Position numbers and translations under genes: made by a program
In this document: piece after piece, positions 44,670-56,779 of the stretch
Layout of the letters: each line of letters opens with the position of its first letter
Numbering within the stretch: position 1 is the first letter of the stretch
Notes under the pieces: generated by a model
What the model saw: the letters and a program-made list of their open reading frames with translations, nothing else
Database searches by the model: none
What the model was told of the DNA's origin: nothing
Source of the DNA: Trissonchulus latispiculum
Lineage: Eukaryota; Nematoda; Enoplea; Enoplida; Ironidae
NCBI GenBank assembly: GCA_030248195.1
Contig: JASAND010019989.1
Location: 1 to 64,000 of the forward strand
DNA length: 64,000 bases
Direction: 5' to 3'

Positions 44670-46592
44670 CATAGGGGTCGCGGTAGCGACCCCTATAATA
44701 TGAGTGCTTAAGGTCAAATGACAGTGTAAAACAAGGCTGCGCAGAAGCTGCGCAGATTCCTGCGCAGATTATGCGCAGATTATGTGCGCAAAAAATTGTA
44801 CGTGTCGAGTTTAGTATGTGTGCGAAGTTTCATCCCCGTACCACTTTCCGTTAAAAAGTTATGCCAAAAATCGCTTACGAGAGATGTTTTTTTTCCGGTT
44901 TCTCTGATTTGATGTCTCATAAGGGGGTTTTGTAGGCGTAATAACTAGAGATAGAAAAATTTTTGCCTATGAAAACCATATATATTCTTGGAGTACGCAA
45001 CAAAAATAAGCCGATAGGCTAGTTTTTATGCTTCCCGGGGGTAGAAAAAATTTTTGGCTGGGGTCCAAAGTCGGTCAAAACGCTAAAATGACCCAAAAGT
45101 ATGCTTAACATTAGCCGTAATAAGTCAGATTGCGCTATATATGGGGCTAAACTAATTATTTGGCGTAATACTAGACATGTTATGGTTGTAAAATCTTGAA
45201 TTCGTTTTCCGATAAGTTGCACCATTTTTGGGTACTGGCCCGCCAAAGTTGGTGAATTTTGGGTCCGACTTTGAACTTAGTTTTTTCGCTTATATTTCAA
45301 GATAGACTTCTCAAATCTTGCATATAAAGGTTTTCGAGGGCGGAGAATCCATTCCCGCCATCAGTTTTGCTGCCCGATTCACCCAAGTTGCTGGGCTGGT
45401 TCCACTTGACCGTCTGAGGGGTCAGGTCGGAAACCGATTCCTGGAGGTCCATAGTAGGCTTTACTTGGCCTCTCAAAACTTTGTCTATAGGGGTTTTCTG
45501 GTGCGCCCAGCTCATTCCCGGTGTCCGTTTTGCCGTCCGACCTACCCATCTTGCTGGGCTGGTTCCATTTTGCCGTCTGGAGGGTCCGGTCAGTACCGAC
45601 TTCCGGGAACATCATATAGGACTGTACTTAGCCTTTCAAAACTTTGTCCATAGGGGTTTTCTGGTGCGCCCAGCTCATTCCCGGTGTCCGTTTTGCCGTC
45701 CGACCCACCCATCTTGCTGGGCTGGTTCCACTTTGCCATCTGGACGGTCCGGTCAGTACCGACTTCCGGGAACATCATATAGGACTGTACTTAGCCTCAT
45801 AAAACTTTGTCCATAGGGGTTTTCTGGTGCGCCCAGCTCATTCCCGGTGTCCGTTTTGCCGTCCGACCCACCCATTTTGCTGAGCTGGTTCCACTTTGCC
45901 GTTTGGAGGGTCAAACGGGTAGGGGGGGGGGGGTCAAGTGGTCAAAAATAAAATTTTTCAAAAGGGTCAAATGGTCAAAAATAAAATTTTTAAAAGTGGT
46001 CAAATTTGGACCAATGAGCTGAGAACTTTTTCATAGAAGTGATGCTCAAGTGGCTGTAGATGCTGTGTGGGGTAGGGGGGGGTCGATTTTGGTGTTTGAA
46101 AGTTGTCAAATTTGGTATCAAATGACAGCCCTAAGTGAGCTGAGCAACTTTCGTCATAGAAGCGCATGCTCATAGTGGCTGTAGAGTGGTGTAGTGGGGT
46201 GGGGTTGGGACTTAGGCGATTTTGGGTCAAAAATAAAATTTTTCAAAAGTGGTCAAATTTGGTACCAAATGAAAGCCCCGATTGAGCTGAGCAACTTTTC
46301 TCATAAAAGTGCATGCTCAAAGTGGCTGTAGAGTGCTGTGCTGGGGTAGGGGTGGGGGCTTAAGCGATTTTGGGTCAAAAATGAAATTTTTCAAAGTGGT
46401 TAAATATGGTATCAGATGACAGCCCCAAGTGAGCTGAGCAACATTTCTCATAGAACCGCCTACCTAAAGTGTCTGTTGAAAGCTGTGGTGGTGGGGGAAG
46501 AGACTTAGCCGATTTTAGGTGAAAATAGAAATTTTCAGTCTCTCAAATTCAAAGTGAATATTGAAGGCAAAAGCTACATATATTGCGGAGCA
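44670..46592 (+). repeat. R1 copy inserted in the hAT-like element
   Basis: It opens with the hairpin ATAGGGGTCGC, loop GGTA, GCGACCCCTAT (44671-44696), followed by CTGCGCAG words. The 163/173-bp units follow at 45330-45920 (landmark GTGCGCCCAGCTC at 45501, 45664 and 45837), then 147-bp units (TGA landmark at 46123, 46270 and 46417). It ends at a GCGGAGCAT remnant near 46592. The GCGCCGCAG segment seen in other copies is replaced by unrelated sequence (44940-45290). Confidence 0.75.
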
Positions 46593-46608
46593 TGTAAAAG
46601 AATTGAAG

Positions 46609-47369
46609 ACAAGAAAACAAAAATGCTCCTTCGTCGCATGTAAAATACATATGAGTCCCTAGAAGGCAGGTTGTACAATAGCAGAAGATAAGATCCACCC
46701 TGTAAAATACATATGAGTGGAGTGGGGTTGTAAAAGAATGAAGACAAGCTGCATCGGCGAACCATATGAGCCTGCCCTATAACGAGGCTCATATTGGCGT
46801 ACATAACATGAATCTATACCAGAGTTTTTACCTTTGTATTTATCTACACTGTACACATATATAATATCAATATGTATATACAACATATGTACGTACGTAC
46901 TTGCTACAAGGGTAGGAAAGGGTCACACCAGTGCCTATGACATGAATGTGTCATATGTTGTTTATAATTCTGCTTGGTACGTTTGCTTTAATAATGTTTA
47001 TAAAAATACAATATATAAAAGGATTTAGGCAATAGGTCTGTTTCGAGTAGCCGTTTTTGTTTTACGTAGCTGTTTTCAAGTTGCTTAAGTTGCATGGTGC
47101 TTAAATACAGGTGACTATAATCGTATATAATATATAATCATCAAATTGTCATTTGTCGTCAAATCATTATCATTACAACGCCAATATGAGCCTCGTTATA
47201 GGGCAGGCTCATATGGTTCGCCGATGCAGCTTGTCTTCATTCTTTTACAACCCCACTCCACTCATATGTATTTTACAGGGTGGATCTTGTCTTCTGCTAT
47301 TGTACAACCTGCCTTCTAGGGACTCATATGTATTTTACATGCGACGAAGGAGCATTTTTGTTTTCTTGT
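46609..47369. mobile_element. FB-B foldback element, 192-bp arms
   Basis: The left arm 46609-46800 and right arm 47178-47369 match as inverted repeats with no net length difference. The outer terminus is ACAAGAAAACAAAAATGCTC and the inner end ATATTGGCGT/ACGCCAATAT. The spacer of 377 bp is AT-rich. It sits at the end of the R1 copy and may have replaced the normal R1 terminus. Confidence 0.9.
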
Positions 47370-47651
47370 ATATACTAACATGAGATCAGGTATATAACAT
47401 TTGTGATTACGTAAATTGATATGAGATTTTAAACTTGACGACGACGAAATAATAAGACGCGCCGAAGGCGCGAAAAATTTTGGATTTTAGTTCGAAATTG
47501 TTATAATTTTCATCAATTTCTAGGCTCAGCGCAGTCTACAGCTGCTGTCTGCGTCATAAAGATTTCCTGATGGCAGATATTTCCAGGGGGGCAACCTAAT
47601 TTCGGGGTGCATGCCCCCTTGCCCCCCCCTGGCTACGCGCCTGGTTCTATG

Positions 47652-48280
47652 AGCAAAGTTGCCCCTCGTTCCATTAGCTATCGATTGATACCCAATTTGT
47701 CTATATTCGGAAAAATTTTAAAATTGGCATTTTTCACCTATAAAGATCAAAGGTGCCGCCACAGCAGTCATGTTCAATATTGACGCGTTTGTTTTGGCCA
47801 CATTATGTGACAGACATGGATATATTAATTAATCTGCCAAGTTTAGTGATTTTTTACCACATAATGAGTGAGAAATTATCAAAGGATTTGAAAATTATGA
47901 AAAATGGCCATTTTTAGCAAAATTTGCTGTTTTTGTGGCAAGTTTTTTGAGCATACTGTAGATGATAGAAACGTGCGAGTACTTTCATAAGACGTAGTTT
48001 GATGCGTATAGTGCAGCTATCTATTGGCCGTTTCTGTAGCTTTTGACAATCGTTCAGGACTAGCAAAAGAGTATCGTAGGTCCTGTTTTTCATGGTCCAA
48101 AAATGGTCGATTTTCCAAAATTCTGACTTTAAAAATTCGCCAAATCCAATACTCAACAGAATCGCTTCAGAGGAGATAGCTGCACTCTATGTCCTTAATG
48201 GTTCTGAAAAGGTTTCAGAGCTCTGGCTCTTTATAGCGAAAAATTTTTCTGCCACAAACTTTTTAGAGTAACTTTTTCAT
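47652..48280. other. Unassigned sequence of the TTAA-bounded element
   Basis: AT-rich sequence with no recognised frame. It belongs to the interior of the element ending at 48455. Confidence 0.4.
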
Positions 48281-48566
48281 TTTCCTATGTTTAACACATG
48301 TCGAGGTCACTTTTGAGAGCGTGTGCAGAACGATAGAAGCAATATTTCGCAAAACGCTCTTGTCTTGTTTTGTGGACCCATGGGGACTACAAAATATGTG
48401 AAAATGAGCAAAATCGGAGATGGTCGAAAAATAGGCAAAAAAGTGACCCCCCCACTTAATAACAAGAAATAACAAAATGACTACTATAGCACGAATTTCA
48501 AATTCATTTTCCAATACAGCTTTTCTGTCTTTAGTATCTGCTTTAACGTAAGCTTATAGCTTTAAC

Positions 48567-49909
48567 TAAAGTCTGACACAAAAATGTGTGTACAAAATCT
48601 GTAAAGCCTCCAGTGAACTCAATATACGTCGTAACCCAATAAAACCATATATTTTCGGAATCCTTGCAGCGAGACAAACATTTTTCTAAAATTTAAAATT
48701 TTTTAAAATTTCAAAAATTTAGAAATATCGGTTTTCGGGGAATTTTTTCGGACCGTTAAAGCTATTCAGCTCATTCTGTCAAATAAATTTTCACGTCCGA
48801 AGACGCATCGATTGACACAAGAACGAAAAAAATCGGTTAAGAAATAAGCATTTTATTCTAAAATTTCGTTTTTCCATTTCCTTTGATGTTTGCCGCTTTT
48901 TGCAACTTTGTATGGTTATTACTCGCGACTCGCTCAACCGAAAATTTTTTCAGTTAGATTTTCAGGGCCGCCTAGGCACCCGCTTTCACCTGATATATGT
49001 GATATTTCAAATTTTGAAAGTCGAATTTTTTGAAAAATACCACTTTTTGATCAAAAATTTCGGTAAAGAAGATTTAGCAAAAGTGAGTAAAAATAACATA
49101 ATCATAAAATTCAAGCTGAGCTGAATCCAACGATTTAAAGCTTTTGTTGCTGCGACTTATATTGCGCCAGCAATGAATTTTTAAACAATATCCCTTATTT
49201 CAGCTGGTTTTGCTAGTTTACACTGCTTCAGTCAAATCATGGCGGCAACATCAAAGAGAGCCAAAAACCAGCTGAAATAAGGGATATTGTTTAAAAATTC
49301 ATTGCTGGCGCAATATAAGTCGCAGCAACAAAAGCTTTAAATCGTTGGATTCAGCTCAGCTTGAATTTTATGATTATGTTATTTTTACTCACTTTTGCTA
49401 AATCTGCTTTGCCGAAATTTTTGGTCAAAAAGTGGTATTTTTCAAAAAATTCGACTTTCAAAATTTGAAATATCACATATATCAGGTGAAAGCGGGTGCC
49501 TAGGCGGTCCTGAAAATCTAATTGAAAAAATTTTCCGTTGAGCGAGTCGCGAGTAATAACCAGGCAAAGTTGCAAAAAGCGGCAAACATCAAAGGAAATG
49601 GAAAAACGAAATTTTGGAATAAAATGCTTATTTCTTAACCGATTTTTTTCGTTCTTGTGTCAATCGATGCGTCTTCGGACGGGAAAATTTATTTGACAGA
49701 ATGAGCTGAATAGCTTGAACGGTCCGAAAAAATTCCCCGAAAAACCGATATTTTTAAATTTTTGAAATTTTAAAAAATTTTAAATTTTATAAAAATGTTT
49801 GTCTCGCTGCAAGGATTCCGAAAATATATGGTTTTATGGGGTTACGACGTATATTGAGTTCACTGGAGGCCTTACAGATTTTGTACACACATTTTTGTGT
49901 CAGACTTTA
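48567..49909. mobile_element. FB5 long hairpin, 645-bp arms
   Basis: The arms 48567-49211 and 49264-49909 are inverted copies with few differences around a ~52-bp spacer. The outer end is TAAAGTCTGACACAAAAATG and the inner end CAGCTGGTTTT/AAAACCAGCTG. Both arms contain the same 74-residue open frame (MQLC..VITRDSLN), which therefore appears once per strand. No domain is recognised in it. No target duplication was found. Confidence 0.88.
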
Positions 49910-50120
49910 ACGAAAAGTTGGATTGAAAAACGAATGCTCAACATCTCTAAAAGAAGGCAGAACCAACTTTTAACAAAATTGATGACATGAAGTTCGTTCT
50001 GACTCCCGTGCCTTAAATTTCCAAAAAACTCTTAAAATTTTGATTTTTCAATTTTTTTAAATTGTGAAACCTTTTTAAACCAGCAACGACTTACAACAAC
50101 TTGAAAACAACAACAACAAC

Positions 50121-50216
50121 CAGGGTTCATGCGACCTGGAAAAACCTGGAAATACCTGGAAAAACCTGGAATTTGGGTAAACACCTGGAAAAACCTGAAA
50201 TTTGGTGATTGATTCC
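50121..50216 (+). repeat. CAGGGTT end with CCTGGAAAAA subterminal repeats
   Basis: CAGGGTTCATGCGACCTGG is followed by five to six CCTGGAAAAA/CCTGGAAAT words. CAGGG starts with short subterminal repeats suggest a hAT-type end. The other end was not found. Confidence 0.45.
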
Positions 50217-50611
50217 AAAATGTCTCCAAATTTCTTATATTTACCATTGAAATTGAAAAAAATGCCCGAATTGTGTGTGATTTTGTTTAGTCCGGTTTGT
50301 CAGCTTTTCACTCATGGTTTATACATAGTTTACTACTTGGTATTGTGTGTTTTATAGCAATAGGCCTTTCCTTACACTTTTTATTTTAAATTTTATTTTC
50401 ATAACACAGAAAACTGAAAAGTTTACCCTAAAAGGCGAACATTATATACCAATAATTACGAATTGAAAATGATACTGAAAATTTAACCAAGAGGTCCTGC
50501 TTTAATAAAATTTTTCTACTGTTGTGGGGCTCCTCGCGCACCCATCCAAACTTCCCGTTGGCGGCACGGTTTTTCGCAAAAATCTACACATTTACGCAAT
50601 CGCAATGCAGT

Positions 50612-50709
50612 CTGCGTCATAAATATTTGCTGATGGCAGCTATTTCCATGGGGGCAATCCAATTTCGGGGTGGCGTGCCCCCTTGCCCCCCTCTCTGGCT
50701 ACGCGCCTG
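50612..50709 (-). repeat. Solitary end of the GCGTAGCCAG hAT-like family
   Basis: GCAGTCTGCGTCATAAATAT, GATGGCAGCTATTTCCA, a GTGCCCCCTTGCCCCCC tract and CTGGCTACGCGCCTG match the right end of the element at 47643. No partner end is seen within several kb upstream. Confidence 0.7.
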
Positions 50710-51740
<1,031 letters not shown>

Positions 51741-51741
51741 C

Positions 51742-52079
51742 ATTTATTTATTTGGGTGGGGAGTGGGGCCCCCCCACTTTTCGGCTCCCCCTCCACTTTT
51801 CGGAGCCCCCTCCCCACTTTCGCCTACCCCCCACTTTTCGGCAAGCCCCCACCCAGTTTTTTGGGCGTCGCCCAAAAGTGTCGAGGAATTAGGTTTTTGA
51901 GTTCAAATTTTCAAAAGTTTTCTCAATTTTTAGCCAATTTATGGAATTATAAGTTCATTTTAAGCTTAAAAACAGCGATTTTTTGCGTTTTTACCTTAGA
52001 AATGCTAATTTTTCGCTGCAAACTTAGGTATATTTGCACCTTGGGCTCGCCCCTCCCACTTTCAAAACCCTAAACAAAT
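51742..52079. repeat. GTGGGG/CCCCCACTTTTC-rich TIR repeat
   Basis: CATTTATTTATTTGGGTGGG at the left and CCCTAAACAAATGA at the right are roughly inverted. Inside are repeated CCCCACTTTTCGG words, as in the family at 40517. A diverged member is likely. Confidence 0.45.
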
Positions 52080-53227
52080 GACTACTTTTATTTCTTTGAC
52101 TTTGTATTGTAGTTCCAGCTGAATTGGTTGCTTTCGACTTGGGTGTTAGTGAACAGTTTTCAATATGTGAAAATTATTATATACGTATAAATTCTTGAGT
52201 TCTTGTGGCCACCCTTTTGAATCTGTTACCGGGAGTCTAGAGGCGTGTGCTACCAGATGAATTACATTTTTCGTAGAATGCAGATTGCTATAAGCAATTT
52301 CTCTGTTTTGCTAATTGCATGTCCTTTCAAACGTCGATTTTTTAGATTTCGGTCTTCAAAAATTCGGTAAAAATGTAGTACTCAAGCCGAACAAAATTGT
52401 TATCTAATCATATATACACTCTTTAGCTGTTGAATTTATTTGCTAATTTGTGTACCAGATAACATGCATTTTACATTTTATTTTTCCTTGTGTTTAATTT
52501 TTGTTGTGTATATTATTATAAGATGATGAGGATTTTGGCTCGCGGCTCGGCTCGGCTCGCGACCCCAACCAAAAATAGCAATTCGACCAAATTTCCCTGC
52601 TATATTTCGAACTTGTTTAAATAAGATTGCCAATAAATTCAGTGAAGACTGTTTTTTAGTTAGTAGTTAGTGTAGTTTTCAATTTGAAAGCCTAATTTTC
52701 TATTTTCTTTAGCTTTCTCGATACCTTCCACGCAAACGTTAATCTAATGTTAGGCTGTCCTTGACGACAACGTGTATAGGGTATAGCTATATTTTAGTAA
52801 GAAAAACTTTTGACTTATTTCATTCCTTTGTGTTAGTTTTGATTTTATAAAAAATCTTACCTGTAAAATCCATTATTCTGTGTTTCTGGGTATTTGTAGT
52901 ATTTTTATTTTATCAGATAGCGAAAAATTCGTAACTGTTTCTAGTATTCGAGTATAATTATAATGTTATGATCTTGAGAGATTAAAATTAAGATAATTCT
53001 TAACCATAATTATAACTGATTACGACTTCGTTAAGATCGGCGGGGAGCAATTTAGAGATTTCAGAAAAATTTTCAATTGAAATAATTTGTTAAAACGTTT
53101 TTTAATTTGTTTACTGAGTCTTTAAGAAATTTGCAGTTTGAGAATTTACACCCTTTTTAAGCTTCTTAAAATCAAAAATAAAAGTCCCCTAGTAATTTCC
53201 TTCGGCGTCCATCACTAATTCCCTTTA

Positions 53228-53228
<1 letters not shown>
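52080..53228. other. AT-rich sequence with a GGCTCG-repeat block
   Basis: GGCTCGCGGCTCGGCTCGGC at 52536-52560 is mirrored by GAGCCGAGCCGAGCCGACGC at 54160-54177. These could be the ends of a ~1.6-kb element, but the outermost bases do not pair well. There is no gene. Confidence 0.4.

Positions 53229-53302
<74 letters not shown>
53229..53302. repeat. (TA)n microsatellite
   Basis: A near-pure TA run of about 74 bp. Confidence 0.95.
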
Positions 53303-53306
<4 letters not shown>

Positions 53307-53393
53307 TTGTTTGGCATAAGTTAAGAGCGAATTTTGGAGGTAGAACGGGCTTGAATCGGTGCCTGCCGGAATGATGTCCAGGTTTAATAGAAC

Positions 53394-53444
53394 CATATAT
53401 ATATACATATATATATATATAAATATATATATATTATATATATA

Positions 53445-53493
<49 letters not shown>

Positions 53494-53514
53494 GAACCAT
53501 AGATATATATATAT
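53394..53514. repeat. Interrupted (TA)n microsatellite
   Basis: TA runs with breaks, bracketed by ATAGAACCATA at 53388-53398 and 53490-53502, which suggests a local duplication. Confidence 0.85.
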
Positions 53515-53810
53515 ATCACCAAACAATAATATCACCAAATTATATAATCACAAACTCAGCAGCTCGCAGTATGTCGATAATTATGGTGGAATTTTCTTGT
53601 CATCCAAAATGAGATGTAACCATTTAAAATGTCCTGACTTGAGATGTAAAACGATCAAATACTCGATTCGGAATTGCTTCGAAGAAAAAGCATTTTTGAG
53701 ATTTTGAATGTGCCTGAAATTAAGAATTTTATCAATCTGTTTTGTAAATATTTGCTGAGAGTTTGTAAGTTATATTCTCATATAGCAAGACTTTATAATA
53801 CCAAGAGTAA

Positions 53811-54010
53811 GGCGCCGATGGAGCGAAAATTTTTTGAAATTTTCTGCAAAAAGTACCAGAAAACATGTATTTGTTATCAGAAATATATAACTGAAAATTT
53901 CTACTTACGGCCAAAAATTTTTGCGGAACTTTACGCAGATCTCCGAAAAAGTTGCGGAATTTTCAAATAAAAGTACTGAATTTCGCCGTTTTTTTCTCCA
54001 AAAAACACAG
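53811..54010 (+). repeat. Dispersed repeat with a GCGGAACTTTACGCAGA block
   Basis: Second copy of the sequence at 27899-28110, with the same block order (GCGCCGATGG, TTTTTGCGGAACTTTACGCA, AGTTGCGGAATTTTCAAA). Confidence 0.6.
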
Positions 54011-54179
54011 ATACTAGTACAGCTCAAGTTATTAATATATACAACCTTAAAACCCATATTTGTCACTAGTACTTTAAGTAAGAAATTTGACCAAGACAAC
54101 AAGGAACTAAACAAAATAAAATTCGTTGCAATCGGGCGAATTTGAAATTTCAAGCTTGGGGAGCCGAGCCGAGCCGACG

Positions 54180-55178
54180 CCACTTTCTCTCCATCTTCAA
54201 CCAGTTTTCTAACGATAATTGTCTCTTTTTGTACTACTGCTGTTACCGATTGCTCTTATCTGTTGCCTTATCTTGGTGTATATTTATTGGGATGGATCGG
54301 ATTTCCTAGCGAGTTTGGTTAGATTTTTGACTTGTACGTTGGTTGGGATATCATAAATTTTTGGTTCCGGTTTGTCCCTAGTATTTAGACCTTTTTGTCT
54401 CGGTCAACTCTGGAATATGAATGAAACTTAAACGTTGTTTATGTATGTAGGTACGATGTTGGATATTGCATGTGTGCTACATACAGATTGTATATACAAT
54501 ATATTAATGTGGTGCATTAAATAATTTCTATTTCATGTTTTGCAGAGTTTTCTGAACATTAATTATTCGTTTATACTAAGCTTAAGGTCAGCTAGCATTC
54601 AAGTTACTTCGTATAACAGTTGGCGTGTTGTGTACCTTTAGAACTCCCACTGATAACATCACATTACCATTCAATGCAATGATTAGTTAGCTAAGACATG
54701 GCTCGCATGGTCAAAGTATGAATGCATCTGTATTAGTGATTTCCTGGGATTGGCTGGAATTTTCCTTGGTTGCTTTGGCTTGGCCAGTGTCGTATTGTAA
54801 TGTCGTATGCTATTTCTGCATGCTAGATTGTCTCCCCTCGTTAGTATTGCATATAAGTTCACGTATGTATTGAATTTATTACGTGTAAGAGGGAAACTTC
54901 ACCATAATGACTTCAGCATGTAATGCTTTCCCCTTATGCGTTTCACACTCTGACAGTTTTGAATGTTAGTTTTTAGTTTTACAATTTTCTTCGGTAACTC
55001 CAACCAACAGAAGGTTATAGGGTGGCGTTGCTTATTTCCGGATTCTCAGCCCGGTGCCAGCAGTGACAACTCAAATGTTGACTACATTTGTGGAAGTGGG
55101 GCCAGCCCTTCATCATGCATTACGCCAGAACAAACAACTGTTGCCTTACTTTCGCAGTGGTACCCATTTACTGACCAG
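54180..55178. other. Unassigned sequence
   Basis: No recognisable gene or repeat. A 75-codon frame at 54963-55190 has no domain. Confidence 0.35.
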
Positions 55179-55182
55179 TTAA

Positions 55183-56619
55183 GGTGGTGATTCCTTTTGG
55201 GCACAAATTGTTGGTTGGCGGCGCAAATCAGGATGAAATTTGGCAAAACTTTCCGAAATACATTCTTTTAGCGTTCTAACACTAGTGTTTGAGGCCGGCC
55301 GGCCTAAGCCGGCCGGCGGCCGGCCGCCGGCCGCCGACTTATTCCGGTGAGGCCGGCCGGCTAACGGCCGACCGGCCGGCCGGCCGGCCGCCGGCTGGGA
55401 TACGAATCTCCAATCAGAAATTTACAAAATAGAGAAACTAACCGTAAAATGAACTCCAAATCTAGTTATCTAGTTATCTAGCTAATTTTCTATGCTATGC
55501 TGTGCTATTTTTCTAAGATAACATTCGACAATAAATATCTTACAAGTTATACTACTGCACTGCAAATTGCTTTAGGCCGGCAGCCGGCCGGCCGGCCGGC
55601 TGACGGCCGGCCTACGGGCTCACCGGCCGCCGCCCGGCCGGCCTATGGGCTGGGCCGGGCGGGCCGGCGATCGGCCGGCCGGCAGCCGGCCGGCGGCCGG
55701 CCGGTGAAACCCCGGCCGGCCTCAAACACTATCTAACACCCTCCGCGCAATCCCGATTCAAAAATCCGAGATTTCCGATCAGGGCGGTTTTTCCCAATTT
55801 CTGAAAGTTTGGCTGCAGCTATACAGTTATGACTATATTCATTTGAAAGATCTCGGTGAGCTTCACATTTTTGCTTTTTAAAGCAACTTTCTATCTTTTC
55901 TCTAGCTTGCGATATAGCCGATTTTCTTGTTTTGGCGTCGAAAACTTGTCATTTTTGCTAAAATCAAATAATCCATCATTTCTTGAACTACACAAGCCGG
56001 AAAATCAAACTAAGGGCGTCGTTCTGAAGGTCTCTCAGGGGCAAATTATCCGATGGATGATCGTCTTCCAACAGCTATCCCGTAGGCAGCTATCATGAAA
56101 AATGTAGTTTTTGCAAAAACACGACCAATTTTTTCCAAAGATTGTGGAGCATCCACAATGCAAGTTGGAGGGCTGCTACTTAACAAATGAGTTCTGCACA
56201 AATATACCCAGGGACGTTTTTTTAGTTGCCCCGATTACTGCTTTCTAGCTAAAGTAATCGCTTGACAAATTTGGAAAAAGTAGGCAAAATACAGGTTACG
56301 CACACATTTCAGCTTATTTCTCTATAACGAAGAGCGATTTCACAGTAAATAAAAAATCGTCCCCAGCTATTTGATGGAGGTATCGAATGATATAACCGAT
56401 GTCTCGAGAAAAAATTTACTTGAGTCTGCAAAAAATCTGGAAAATTATACTTCCTCTAAAATGTGTCAATGATATTTTAAAAAAGCAACATTAGTTTCAT
56501 GGTATGCATTAAAAAGAGAAAATGTCAAGCTACATTTTGATATAAAAATGGCTTCTTAACTCCAAGTAATGAACGAGTAATAATGGTTCAAACTTTTGTG
56601 ACCAAAGGGAATCACCACC
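55183..56619. mobile_element. TTAA-bounded TIR element hosting a hAT-like insertion
   Basis: GGTGGTGATTCC after TTAA (55179-55182) is mirrored by GGAATCACCACC before TTAA (56620-56623). Excluding the nested 449-bp element and one duplication it would be about 980 bp. No transposase is seen. TTAA duplication suggests a piggyBac-type mechanism, although the ends do not start with CCC. Confidence 0.75.
55283..55731. mobile_element. GGCCGG-rich hAT-like element, TSD TCTAACAC
   Basis: The left end is TAGTGTTTGAGGCCGGCC and the right end its exact inverse. TCTAACAC flanks it at 55275-55282 and 55732-55739. Subterminal regions of about 110 and 155 bp consist almost only of overlapping GGCCGG/GCCGGC words, around an AT-rich centre. 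An 8-bp duplication plus TAGTG ends points to hAT. There is no transposase. Confidence 0.92.
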
Positions 56620-56709
56620 TTAAGGATAGATAACTAGGCTGGCTGGAGCCCACGGTGAACCGATATGTGATTAGTCTATTGCTCAAAGGGATTTTGTGAA
56701 AGCCTTGTG

Positions 56710-56779
56710 GCAGCGGGGATTTGAACCACGGCCTGTTGGATCCTTATTCGAACACCTTTAACTACTCGTTCGTCAACAC
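56710..56779 (-). tRNA. tRNA-like sequence (pseudogene or SINE head)
   Basis: On the minus strand CGAGTAGTTAAAGG resembles a Ser/Leu-type A box, and GTGGTTCAAATCCCCGC has a near-consensus B box followed by a closing stem-like end. The anticodon arm does not fold cleanly by eye. A degenerate tRNA gene or tRNA-derived SINE is likelier than a functional tRNA. Confidence 0.45.

Larger units (their letters stand above)
43532..47643. mobile_element. hAT-like element with TSD GTTCTATG and a large internal insertion
   Basis: It starts CACTAGCGTAGCCAG and ends CTGGCTACGCGCCTG. A perfect duplication GTTCTATG lies at 43524-43531 and 47644-47651. Its first 1.1 kb and last 0.27 kb correspond, inverted, to the element at 40224-41452. 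The middle, 44670-47371, is foreign: an R1 copy plus foldback FB-B. No transposase frame is seen. The 47452-47471 segment contains the CGCGCCGAAGGCGCG hairpin. Confidence 0.9.
43121..48455. mobile_element. TTAA-bounded element (R6) split by a hAT-like insertion
   Basis: The left end, after TTAA (43117-43120), is GGGGGGGTCACTTTGG, followed by GATTTCGCTCATTTTCACA. The right end is the inverse (TGAAAATGAGCAAAATCGGA, AAGTGACCCCCCCAC) before TTAA at 48456-48459. Without the 4.1-kb hAT-like insertion it would be about 1.2 kb. TTAA target sites are typical of piggyBac-type elements, although the G-run terminus is not, so the superfamily is open. Confidence 0.6.

Noticed and set aside
48900..49575. 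Two 74-residue frames (MQLC..VITRDSLN), possible gene pair
   Set aside because: They are the same sequence on the two arms of a hairpin. There is no recognised domain and the frame is rich in A/T-driven residues.
53172..53408. Tyr/Ile-repeat frame (also at 25100-25330)
   Set aside because: It is translation of TA microsatellites.
52536..54177. A complete element bounded by GGCTCG repeats
   Set aside because: The GC words are inverted, but the outer bases do not form a clean terminal repeat and no TSD was found, so only a possible pair is noted.
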